64,000 nt of DNA, from positions 806,001 to 870,000 of the forward strand of contig CAWJIB010000009.1 in assembly GCA_963842835.1 (NCBI GenBank), written 5' to 3'. Position numbers and translations under genes: made by a program. The notes beneath the pieces are model-generated. The model ran no database searches, had not been told where the DNA came from, and was given only the letters and a program-made list of their open reading frames with translations. The DNA comes from Roseiarcus sp963842835. Lineage in GTDB: Bacteria > Pseudomonadota > Alphaproteobacteria > Rhizobiales > Beijerinckiaceae. Below, in pieces: positions 42,458-50,090 of the stretch. Position 1 is the first letter of the stretch. Every line of letters begins with the position of its first letter.

Positions 42458-42766
42458 ATGGCTGCCAATAGGCTCGAAGCCATTGAGAACAACGCCAAGT
42501 ATCAACGCCTTGTCGCCGAGCGCCGGACGCTGGGCGTAACGCTGTCGCTGCTGGTTTGCGTCATTTATTTCGGGTTCATCCTGCTCGTCGCCTTCGCGCC
42601 GACGTTCCTCGGCGCGTCTTTGACGGGCGGGGTCACGACGGTCGGCATCGTCGTCGGAGTCCTGGTGATCGTCGCCGCTTTCTTGTTGACCGGCTACTAC
42701 GTGAACCGCGCCAACGGAACCTACGACACGCTGACGCAACAGATCATTGAGGAGACGGCCAAGTGA
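42458..42766 (+). CDS. DUF485 membrane protein
   Basis: 102 residues. A charged start (NNAKYQRLVAERRTLGVTLSLLVCVIYFGFILLVAFAP) leads into two membrane helices, as in the DUF485 (YjcH) family that accompanies ActP/acetate permeases. The Y-x-x-F-I-x-L-x-A-F-x-P pattern in the first helix is the family signature. The start has a very good GGGGAGGGAAG site. The stop overlaps the GTG of actP (GTGA), so the two are coupled, as in the E. coli yjcH-actP pair. Its molecular role is not established. Confidence 0.92.
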   Translation: MAANRLEAIENNAKYQRLVAERRTLGVTLSLLVCVIYFGFILLVAFAPTFLGASLTGGVTTVGIVVGVLVIVAAFLLTGYYVNRANGTYDTLTQQIIEETAK

Positions 42767-44472
42767 ACCGCAAGCTTCTTCACGCGCTGGCGCTCGGCGT
42801 CGGCCTCACCCCCGGACTCGCCTTCGCCCAAGCCGCCGCCCCGGCGCCGACGTCGCAACAGTCGTTAAGTCCGGCCGCCGTGACGATGTTCATCTTCTTC
42901 GTGCTCGTCACGCTGGTAATCACCTACTGGGCCGCCAAACGAACCAAGACCGCGGCGCATTTCTACGCCGCGGGCGGCGGGGTCACCGGCCTGCAAAACG
43001 GTCTGGCGATCGCCGGCGACTACATGTCCGCCGCCTCGTTCCTCGGCATTTCCGCTTTCGTCTACGCCTGGGGCTATGACGGGCTGATCTACTCGGTCGG
43101 CTGGCTCGTCGGCTGGCCGATCGTCACCTTCCTGATCGCCGAGCCGCTCAGAAATCTCGGCCGGTTCACGTTCGCCGACGTCGCCTCGTTCCGGTTCGAC
43201 CAGACGCCGATCCGCGTGCTGGCGGCCTCCGGCACGCTGGTCACGGTGGCGTTCTATCTGGTCGCGCAGATGGTCGGCGCCGGCGCGCTGATCAAGATTC
43301 TGTTCGGTCTCGAATATTGGCACGCGGTCGTGATCGTCGGCTGCCTGATGATCCTCTATGTCACCTTCGGCGGCATGATCGCGACGACCTGGGTGCAGAT
43401 CATCAAGGCGGGCCTGCTGCTCGGCGGCGCGACCCTGATGGCGTTCCTGGTGCTCCTCGCGTTCAACTTCGACCCGAGCGCGCTGTTCGCCAAGGCGGTC
43501 GAGGTGCATCCGTTCAAGGGCGCGATCATGGGCCCGATCTTCAAGCCGGGAGCGCCGGTGTCGACGCCGCTTTCTGCGATTTCGACCGGCCTCGCCCTGA
43601 TGTTCGGCACTTGCGGCCTGCCGCATATCCTGATGCGCTTCTTCACCGTTCCCAACGCCAAGGAGGCGCGCAAGTCCGTGTTCTACGCCACCGGCTTCAT
43701 CGGGTACTTCTACATCCTGACGTTCATCATCGGCTTCGGCGCGATCGTGTTCGTCTCGACCAATCCCGATTTCATCGATCAGGCGAAGCTCGCGGCCGGC
43801 GCCAGCGTCATCACGGCGACCAAGGGCTTCCCGAACATGGCGGCCCCGTTGCTCGCCAAGGCGGTCGGCGGCGACGTGCTCTTCGGCTTCATCTCGGCGG
43901 TCGCCTTCGCGACGATCCTCGCGGTGGTTTCGGGGCTCACGCTGGCCGGCGCTTCCGCGATCAGCCATGACCTCTACGCCAACGTGTTCGCTCGTGGCCG
44001 GTCGACCGAGGCCGACGAGGTTCGCGTCTCGAAGATCGCGACGGTTTGCTTGGGGATTTTTGCGATCCTCATCGGCGTCCTCGCGGAAAAGATCAACGTC
44101 GCCTTCGCCGTTGGCCTGGCCTTCGCGATTGCGGCGTCGTGCAACTTCCCAGTGCTGGTCATGAGCATGTTCTGGAAGAACATGACGACGCGAGGCGCCG
44201 TGGTCGGCGGCTTCCTCGGCCTCGTCACGGCGTTCTTGGGCGTCGTGCTGTCGCCGGCGGTGTGGGAAGGCATTTTCGGCAACGCGAAGGGGTCGGCGCT
44301 GGTGACCATCGACAATCCGGCGATCGTCTCGATGACGCTGGCCTTCGTCGGCATCTATGTCGTGTCGAAGTTGGACACGAGCGCGCGGGCGGCGACCGAT
44401 CGCGCCGGTTTCCCGTTGCAATTCGTGCGCTCGCAGACCGGCGTCGGCGCCGAGGGCGCCGCCGCTCACTGA
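42763..44472 (+). CDS. actP: Cation/acetate symporter (ActP-like)
   Basis: A 569-residue sodium:solute symporter family protein. An N-terminal signal-like stretch (LALGVGLTPGLAFAQAAAP) precedes 13-14 membrane helices. Seen: AAGGGVTGLQNGLAIAGDYMSAASFLGI, the TM2 region typical of ActP, RFDQTPIRVLAASGTLVTVAFYLVAQMVGAGALIKILFGL and CGLPHILMRFFTVPNAKEARKSV. Takes up acetate and perhaps other short carboxylates. The GTG start overlaps the DUF485 stop. No acs gene is next to it. A strong terminator follows. Confidence 0.93.
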   Translation: MNRKLLHALALGVGLTPGLAFAQAAAPAPTSQQSLSPAAVTMFIFFVLVTLVITYWAAKRTKTAAHFYAAGGGVTGLQNGLAIAGDYMSAASFLGISAFVYAWGYDGLIYSVGWLVGWPIVTFLIAEPLRNLGRFTFADVASFRFDQTPIRVLAASGTLVTVAFYLVAQMVGAGALIKILFGLEYWHAVVIVGCLMILYVTFGGMIATTWVQIIKAGLLLGGATLMAFLVLLAFNFDPSALFAKAVEVHPFKGAIMGPIFKPGAPVSTPLSAISTGLALMFGTCGLPHILMRFFTVPNAKEARKSVFYATGFIGYFYILTFIIGFGAIVFVSTNPDFIDQAKLAAGASVITATKGFPNMAAPLLAKAVGGDVLFGFISAVAFATILAVVSGLTLAGASAISHDLYANVFARGRSTEADEVRVSKIATVCLGIFAILIGVLAEKINVAFAVGLAFAIAASCNFPVLVMSMFWKNMTTRGAVVGGFLGLVTAFLGVVLSPAVWEGIFGNAKGSALVTIDNPAIVSMTLAFVGIYVVSKLDTSARAATDRAGFPLQFVRSQTGVGAEGAAAH

Positions 44473-44493
44473 GCGCGAACATCGTCGCGAAGA

Positions 44494-44529
44494 GGGCGTC
44501 CCGCTTGGCTGCGGGGCGCCCTTTTCTTT
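44494..44529 (+). terminator. Rho-independent terminator of the acetate operon
   Basis: An 11-bp stem (44494-44504 with 44511-44521, one T-G pair), loop TTGGCT, then TTTTCTTT. It lies 21 bases beyond the actP stop and separates it from the convergent modC. Confidence 0.88.
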
Positions 44530-44550
44530 CGCCGACGCGCCGCCCGCGAT

Positions 44551-45213
44551 CTAGGGCGGGCCCTTGCCCGCCCGCATTTCGACCAGTCGCCCGGCCTCGA
44601 TCACCGCGATGTCGCTCGCCAGCCGCTCGACCTCGCTGACGCTATGGCTGACGAAGATGATGGGTATGGCGAAAGCGTCGCGCAGCGTCTCGATCAAATG
44701 CAAGATGTCCTGCCGGCGCGCGTCGTCGATCGCGTTCAGCGGCTCGTCCATCAGCAGCACGCGGGGGCTGCTGAGCAGCGCGCGGCCGATCGCGACGCGC
44801 TGCTTCTCGCCGCCCGATAGGCGCGCCGGCCCGCGCGCGAGCAGCGGCTCGAGGCCGAGCAGCGCGACGACGTCGGCGAAGGCGACCAGGCTCGGCCCGC
44901 GCGAGGCGAACCGGGCGCCGTAGGTCAGGTTGTGCGCGACGCTGAGGTGCGGAAACAGGCGCGACTCCTGGAAGATGTAGCCGATGCGGCGCAGGCGCGC
45001 GGGAACGTCGATCCCTCGGGCGGTGTCGAGGAACACCGCTTCGTCGACCGCGATGCGGCCCCGGCGCGGCCGCCGCAGCCCGGCGATGACGTCGAGCAGC
45101 GTGGTCTTGCCGGCGCCCGACGGGCCGCACAGCGCCAGCACGCCGCCGCTCGCGCGGATGTCCGCCGCGATCGTAAAATCGCCCTGCCCGTGCTCGACCG
45201 CGATGTCGATCAT
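44551..45213 (-). CDS. modC: Molybdate ABC transporter ATP-binding protein, short form
   Basis: 220 residues: Walker A CGPSGAGKTT, signature RLSGGEKQRVAIGRALL, Walker B RVLLMDEP, switch FVSHSVSEVERLA. The N-terminal pattern (TLLDVIAGLRRPRRGRIAVDEAVFLDTARGIDVPARLRRIGYIFQE) is the ModC type. E. coli ModC has about 352 residues with a C-terminal molybdate-binding (MOP/TOBE) domain; here the protein ends just after the ATPase, so that regulatory domain is absent. ATG 45213 overlaps the modB stop (ATGA). Probably the ATPase for molybdate import. Confidence 0.88.
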   Translation of the reverse strand: MIDIAVEHGQGDFTIAADIRASGGVLALCGPSGAGKTTLLDVIAGLRRPRRGRIAVDEAVFLDTARGIDVPARLRRIGYIFQESRLFPHLSVAHNLTYGARFASRGPSLVAFADVVALLGLEPLLARGPARLSGGEKQRVAIGRALLSSPRVLLMDEPLNAIDDARRQDILHLIETLRDAFAIPIIFVSHSVSEVERLASDIAVIEAGRLVEMRAGKGPP

Positions 45214-45932
45214 CGGCCGGCGTCCCGTTTGGCGACACGCGCGGCGAGCGCTTCGGAGGCGAACAGCGCGACAAAGGCGATCGCCAGCGCGATTCCCGTC
45301 AGCCGCCACGTCGTTTCGGCGCCGTTCGGATCCTGCGTGGCGCTGTAGATCGCGGTGGCGATGGTCTGCGTCTGACCGGGGATGTTGGCGACGAAGGTGA
45401 TCGTCGCGCCGAATTCGCCGATCGCTTTGGCGAAGCCGAGAATGAGCCCGGCGATGATCCCCGGCGCCGCGAGCGGCAGGGTCACGGTGGCGAAAATGTA
45501 CCAGGACGGCGCGCCGAGCGTTTGCGCGGCCTGTTCGAGGCGCGCGTCGACCGCCTCGATCGACAGCCGGATCGCGCGCACCATTAGGGGAAAGCCCATC
45601 ACCGCCGCGGCGAGCGCCGCGCCCGTCCAGCGGAAGGAGAACGTCAGCCCACAACACGATTCCAAAGCGCTCCCGAAGACCCCGTGCCGCCCGAAGCCGA
45701 TCAGCAGCAGCCAGCCCGTGACGACCGGGGGCAGCACCAGCGGCAGATGCGCGAGCGCGTTGACGAGCGACTTGCCGGGAAATCGTCGCCGCGCCAGCAA
45801 CCAGGCGAGGCCGACGGCGAACGGCAGGCTCGCCAGCGCGCCGACGGTGGCGACTTTGAGCGAAAGGAATATCGCCGTCCATTCCGCGGGCGAGAAGATC
45901 AGCGCCTCGCTCCAAGCCGCTCCGTCCGACAC
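45210..45932 (-). CDS. modB: Molybdate ABC transporter permease
   Basis: 240 residues with five to six membrane helices. The conserved ABC loop EAAAQ...G is present as VDARLEQAAQTLGAPSWYIFATVTLPLAAPGI. The helix pattern FLSLKVATVGALASLPFAVGLAWLLARR and GEFGATITFVANIPGQTQTIATAIY match ModB. GTG 45932 gives the usual length of about 230; the longer open frame upstream lacks a start. modC follows with ATGA overlap. The binding-protein gene modA is not adjacent. Candidate ModE site at 45982. Confidence 0.9.
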   Translation of the reverse strand: MSDGAAWSEALIFSPAEWTAIFLSLKVATVGALASLPFAVGLAWLLARRRFPGKSLVNALAHLPLVLPPVVTGWLLLIGFGRHGVFGSALESCCGLTFSFRWTGAALAAAVMGFPLMVRAIRLSIEAVDARLEQAAQTLGAPSWYIFATVTLPLAAPGIIAGLILGFAKAIGEFGATITFVANIPGQTQTIATAIYSATQDPNGAETTWRLTGIALAIAFVALFASEALAARVAKRDAGR

Positions 45933-45981
45933 GCTCGAGGCCCGCTCCAGTCGAGAAATCCGCGGCCGCCACGCGGCAGGC

Positions 45982-46001
45982 CTATATCGCCGTATATATA
46001 G
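45982..46001. promoter_or_regulatory. Candidate ModE box upstream of modB
   Basis: A perfect inverted repeat CTATAT-8-ATATAG, AT-rich in GC-rich DNA, 49 bases upstream of the modB GTG. It resembles the Mo-box of alphaproteobacteria, which is a TATAT...ATATA-type palindrome bound by ModE when molybdate is plentiful. The site also lies 128 bases upstream of the divergent Yip1 gene. Confidence 0.55.
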
Positions 46002-46128
46002 CGCGCGAGCCGCGCAAACGGCAAACCCTGCGCGCTCGTATGGTTCCGGCTGGCGCCGAGGCGCCCGCGGGACTAACATCAAACCCGGACCGCTCGAGAA
46101 GAGTTGGTCGGCGCCAGGGGAGGGCTTC

Positions 46129-46689
46129 ATGGACCTTGTCGAGCGAGTGAAAGCGATCATACTGTCTCCACAGACCGAATGGCCGAAGATCGAGAGCGAA
46201 CCGGGCGACGTCCCCTATCTCTTCGCGAACTACGTCGCGATTCTCGCCGCCATTCCGGCCGTGTGCGGCTTCATCGGCATGTCGATTTTCGGCTTTCATC
46301 GCGTCGGGCTCTTCGGCAGCCTCGCCTTCGCGATCGTTCGTTACCTCTTGTCGTTCGTGATCGTTTATGCGGTGGCGCTCATCGCCGACGCGCTGGCGCC
46401 GACTTTCGGGGGGCAGAAGAACCAATCCAACGCGCTGAAGCTTGCGGTTTATTCGATGACGCCGGCTTGGCTCGTGGGCGTGTTTTTGCTGATCCCCGGA
46501 CTGAGAATCCTCAGCATCCTCGGGCTCTATAGCTTCTATCTGTTCTGGCTCGGCGTTCCCGCGCTGATGAAGGCGCCCGACGACAAGTCGGTTCTCTACA
46601 CCGCCGCAGTGGTGGTCTGCGGGATCGTCATCTATATGGTCATCTTTCTCGTCATTGGAGCGATCGCCTTCGGGACCGCGTGGGCGTAA
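46129..46689 (+). CDS. Yip1-domain membrane protein
   Basis: 186 residues. MDLVERVKAIILSPQTEWPKIESEPG is the N-terminal signature of bacterial Yip1 proteins, and five membrane helices follow (VPYLFANYVAILAAIPAVCGFIG, SFVIVYAVALIADALAP, LYSFYLFWLGVPALMKAPDDK, VLYTAAVVVCGIVIYMVIFLVIG). The AxTFGGQKNxxxALKLAVYSMTPAWL loop is typical. The role in bacteria is unknown. ATG 46129 has GGGGAGGG. uxuA follows 31 bases later, but a functional link is not evident. Confidence 0.87.
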   Translation: MDLVERVKAIILSPQTEWPKIESEPGDVPYLFANYVAILAAIPAVCGFIGMSIFGFHRVGLFGSLAFAIVRYLLSFVIVYAVALIADALAPTFGGQKNQSNALKLAVYSMTPAWLVGVFLLIPGLRILSILGLYSFYLFWLGVPALMKAPDDKSVLYTAAVVVCGIVIYMVIFLVIGAIAFGTAWA

Positions 46690-46720
46690 GGGTAGCCGCC
46701 GCAGCGCGAGGGAGAGGCCG

Positions 46721-47923
46721 GTGAAGGAGACATGGCGCTGGTTCGGGCCGGACGATCCCGTCACCTTGGACAACGCCAAGCAGGCCGGCGCCTGCGGCGT
46801 CGTCACTGCGCTCCATCACATCTATGACGGGCGAGCCTGGAGCCTCGACGACGTGACGGCGCGCAAGCGCGCCGTCGAGGCGGCCGATCTGAGCTGGGAC
46901 GTCTGCGAGTTGATTCCGGTCCCGACTGCGATCAAGCTGCGCGAGGGTCCTTACCGGCGTGAAATCGACGCCTGGAAGGACAGCCTCGTCAATCTCGCGC
47001 GGGCGGGCGTTTCGACCATCTGCTACAACTTCATGCCGGTGGTCGACTGGACGCGGACGGACCTGAAATATCCGCTGCCTTCGACGGGCCTCGCTCTGCG
47101 CTTCGACATGCCGTCGTTCGTCGCCTACGACGTTTTCGTTCTCCGGCGGCCGGGGGCCGAGGCGGATTATTCGCCCGAAGCGCTCGAGGCGGCGCGCGCG
47201 CGATTGAAGCGCCTCGACGGCGAGGCGTTGGCGGCAATCGAGAAGAACGTCATCGGCGGCATGCCGGCGCGGCAGGCGGCCTATACGCGCGAGCAGTTTT
47301 CTCAGGCCTTGCGCGAATTCGCCTCGCTCACCCCGGAGGACCTGCGCGCCAACCTCGTCGCGTTCCTCGAGGAGGTCGCGCCGGTGGCCGAGGACGTCGG
47401 CGCGCGATTGGCGATCCACCCGGACGATCCGCCGTTTTCGCTGTTCGGGCTTCCGCGCGTCGTCTCGACCGGCGCGGACTTTCGCGCGCTGTTCGAGGCC
47501 GTGCAAAGCCCCGCCAACGGAATGACGCTCTGCTCGGGATCCCTGGGCGCGCGCGCCGACAATGATCTCGTCGCGATGGCCGAGGCGTTCGGCCCGCGCA
47601 TTCATTTTGCCCATCTGCGCAACGTCGCGCGTGAGGCCGACGGCTCCTTTACCGAAGCCGAGCATCTCGACGGCGCGACGGACATGGTGGCGCTCGTCCG
47701 CGCGCTGCTGGCCGAGGAAAGCCGCCGCCGCGGCCAGGGCCGCGCCGACGCGGAGATACCGATGCGCCCCGACCACGGCCATTTGCTCGCCGACGACATC
47801 GGCAAGGCGAGGATCAACCCCGGCTATTCCTGCGTCGGGCGATTGAAAGGGCTCGCCGAGTTGCGCGGGATCATGCGAACCTTCGCGTGGCTGGAGAAGC
47901 AGGGGCGCGCAAATCCCGCCTAA
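46721..47923 (+). CDS. uxuA: Mannonate dehydratase
   Basis: 400 residues, close to E. coli UxuA (394). Seen: WRWFGPDDPVTLDNAKQAGACGVVTALHH at the N-terminus, CYNFMPVVDWTRTDL, HPDDPPFSLFGLPRVVSTGADF, CSGSLGARADNDL and MRPDHGHLLADD. His and Cys residues for the divalent metal are in HPDDPP, CSGSLG and RPDHGH. It dehydrates D-mannonate to 2-keto-3-deoxygluconate, part of glucuronate breakdown. No uxaC or uxuB gene is adjacent, so the source of mannonate is unclear. GTG 46721 follows GGGAGAGG. Confidence 0.93.
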   Translation: MKETWRWFGPDDPVTLDNAKQAGACGVVTALHHIYDGRAWSLDDVTARKRAVEAADLSWDVCELIPVPTAIKLREGPYRREIDAWKDSLVNLARAGVSTICYNFMPVVDWTRTDLKYPLPSTGLALRFDMPSFVAYDVFVLRRPGAEADYSPEALEAARARLKRLDGEALAAIEKNVIGGMPARQAAYTREQFSQALREFASLTPEDLRANLVAFLEEVAPVAEDVGARLAIHPDDPPFSLFGLPRVVSTGADFRALFEAVQSPANGMTLCSGSLGARADNDLVAMAEAFGPRIHFAHLRNVAREADGSFTEAEHLDGATDMVALVRALLAEESRRRGQGRADAEIPMRPDHGHLLADDIGKARINPGYSCVGRLKGLAELRGIMRTFAWLEKQGRANPA

Positions 47924-48831
47924 ACGGTCGCCGCTCCGCCGAGGTCGAGCGTCACGACTTCCGGCGGCCGCAGGATGCGCACCGGCGCGAGCGACGTGCC
48001 GAGCCCTCCGGAGACGACGAGCTGGCGCGCGTCTTCGGAATAGACGCCGTAGACATAGGGCTTCTGGCCGGGGCGGGCGCGCACGAACGGCGAGCCGATC
48101 AGCGGCAGATTGATCTGCCCGCCGTGGGTATGGCCGCTAAGCGTCAAGGCGATCCGGTCCGGCACGCGTGGAAAAATATAGGGTTCGTGCGCGAGCAAAA
48201 TCGCGGGCGCGTCATCGTTGATCTCGCGCAAGGCGCCGGGGAGATCGTCGACCCCGTGCAATCCGAAGCGGCGACCGGTCTTGGCCAATTGATCGCCGAG
48301 GCCGATCAACCAAAACGGACGGCCATTTCTGGCGAGCCGGATCGATTGATTCTCGAGCACGGGAATGCGCGCCTCAGCGAGCGCGCGCCGGACGCTGCGC
48401 GATCCGTCGGGCGGGTCGGTCGGAATGGCGGCGGACCACCAGTCATGATTGCCGAGGATCGAGTAGACGCCGAGCGGCGCCCGCAGGCGCGCGAGCTGCT
48501 CGGCCCATGCGCCGGGCGGGACATAGCCGCTGACGAAGCGATGCGTGCAGACGAAATCGCCGAGCAGCACTGTCAGGTCCGGCCGCTGCGCATTGGCCAG
48601 ATCGACGATGGCGCCGACGCGCTCCTCCGACATCCAGGGATAGCAAGCGTGGATATCGGCGATAACGGCGATTCTGAGATCGAGGCCGGCGGGCCATCGC
48701 GGCGGGGTCAGCGCATAGGAGGTCAGCGCGAGTTCCCAGCCCGCCTCGAAGGCCGTCGCATAGCCGGCGAAACCGGCCGTCGCCGCGAACGAGCCGAGGC
48801 CGGTCAAAAGACGGCGACGCGTAACCCGCAT
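47920..48831 (-). CDS. Tat-exported metallophosphoesterase
   Basis: 303 residues with a twin-arginine signal (VTRRRLLTGLGSFAATAGFAGYATA). The calcineurin-type motifs are in order: AVIADIHAC (D-x-H), LLGDFVC (GD), LGNHDWW (GNHD), LLAHEPY (H) and LSGHTHGGQ (GHTH). The fold is that of YkuE-like phosphodiesterases, which act on lipid-linked phosphates in some bacteria; the substrate is not known here. ATG 48831 fits the signal peptide. Its last bases overlap the stop of uxuA on the other strand. Confidence 0.88.
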   Translation of the reverse strand: MRVTRRRLLTGLGSFAATAGFAGYATAFEAGWELALTSYALTPPRWPAGLDLRIAVIADIHACYPWMSEERVGAIVDLANAQRPDLTVLLGDFVCTHRFVSGYVPPGAWAEQLARLRAPLGVYSILGNHDWWSAAIPTDPPDGSRSVRRALAEARIPVLENQSIRLARNGRPFWLIGLGDQLAKTGRRFGLHGVDDLPGALREINDDAPAILLAHEPYIFPRVPDRIALTLSGHTHGGQINLPLIGSPFVRARPGQKPYVYGVYSEDARQLVVSGGLGTSLAPVRILRPPEVVTLDLGGAATV

Positions 48832-48950
48832 TGTTGAAAGGCCTGGCTCTTTGATGCGCCCCCGCGCCCCAGTCTGATTTCTATGCGCAGCGTGTTCTCT
48901 TGGCAAAGCCTGCCCGGCTTTTTCAAGGACGCGCTTGAGGATCGCCCCGC

Positions 48951-49160
48951 CTATGAAGCCAGAACGAGATCCGGCGGAGTCAGATAGCGCGCGCCGCGCT
49001 CGACCGCTTCCCCGAGCTCGGGATCGAACTGCGCGACGGGAAGTTCGAACTCGGCGGCGACGGCGGCAAGGCCGATGTCGTGGTAGAGCCGGGAAAGCAG
49101 ACGGCTGCGGCCGGCTCTGGCCTCGATGACGTCGGGAATGGCGGTGAGATCATGACGCAT
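48951..49160 (-). CDS. Small protein of unknown function
   Basis: 69 residues (MRHDLTAIPDVIEARAGRSRLLSRLYHDIGLAAVAAEFELP...), acidic and helical, without Cys or membrane segment. The amino-acid composition is that of a real protein rather than a chance frame. The ribosome site is weak. I recognise no family. It lies 119 bases upstream of the phosphoesterase on the same strand, so it could be cotranscribed. Confidence 0.5.
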   Translation of the reverse strand: MRHDLTAIPDVIEARAGRSRLLSRLYHDIGLAAVAAEFELPVAQFDPELGEAVERGARYLTPPDLVLAS

Positions 49161-49367
49161 GGGGACACTCGGTAACTCGTTCGCTCGGCGCCGTTCGTCC
49201 CGGCGTCGGGCCAATGGCGACAAGCTGAATGAAATCCGTTAAGGGCGATTTAAAGGATGAATCGCGGCCAATTGAGGCCCGCCGCGCTCCTCGCGCCACG
49301 GCGCGCCGGCGCTAGGCGTCTCGGCGCGAATCGCGGAGCGGGAATGCGAAAAACGCGAAAGACCGCC

Positions 49368-50081
49368 ATGTCCGTTCTCGCAGTTCTCTTCGACAAAGAC
49401 GGCACGCTGATCGACTTCCATGAGACCTGGGGGCCGGCGACGCACGCGGTCATTCGCGCGCTCGCCGCCGGCGATCCCGAGCTGATGCGCGCTCAGGCCG
49501 AGATCTTGCACTTCTCGCTTGACGAGAGGCGGTTCCGCCCGACTTCGCCGCTGATCGCGGGATCGTCGGCGAGTTACGGCCGGCTATGGGCCGAATCGTT
49601 GGGGCGGACGGATTTCGCCGCGCTGAAGCGCGAAATCGATCATCTGACCGCCGTCGAATCGCTGAAGGCGCTGACGCCGATCGGCGAGCCGGCGCATGCG
49701 CTCGGCGCGCTCAAGGCGATGGGCCTTCGCCTCGGCGTGGCTACGAACGATTCCGAGGCGAGCGCCCGCCGCCAGATCGTCGCGCTCGGCCTCGACGAGA
49801 CGATCGAATTCGTCGCCGGCTACGATTCCGGCCACGGCGGCAAGCCCGATCCCGGCATGGTGCTGGCGTTCGCGCGCCATCTCGGCGTCGCGCCGGAGCG
49901 AATCGCGATGGTCGGGGATTCGCGCCACGATCTCGACGCGGCGCGCGCCGCCGGCGCGCTGGCGGTCGCGGTGCTGAGCGGGCCGGCCGATCGCGACGCG
50001 CTCGAGCCGCACGCCGATCACGTGGTCGACGACATCGCGGCGCTGCCGGCGCTGTTCGCAGCGCTCGGCTCGAACGGATGA
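49368..50081 (+). CDS. HAD-family phosphatase (phosphoglycolate phosphatase-like)
   Basis: 237 residues. HAD motifs: I, LFDKDGTLIDF (DxDGT, nucleophile in FDKDGT); II, LGVATNDSE (Thr); III, Lys in GHGGKPDPGM; IV, GDSRHDLDAARAAGA. The cap inserted between motifs I and II is of the C1 helical type, as in phosphoglycolate phosphatases. The substrate is uncertain. ATG 49368 puts motif I near residue 10; ATG 49344, eight codons earlier with GGAG upstream, is possible. The last gene base lies 9 bases from the convergent RND gene. Confidence 0.9.
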   Translation: MSVLAVLFDKDGTLIDFHETWGPATHAVIRALAAGDPELMRAQAEILHFSLDERRFRPTSPLIAGSSASYGRLWAESLGRTDFAALKREIDHLTAVESLKALTPIGEPAHALGALKAMGLRLGVATNDSEASARRQIVALGLDETIEFVAGYDSGHGGKPDPGMVLAFARHLGVAPERIAMVGDSRHDLDAARAAGALAVAVLSGPADRDALEPHADHVVDDIAALPALFAALGSNG

Positions 50082-50090
50082 GAGGCGCGC

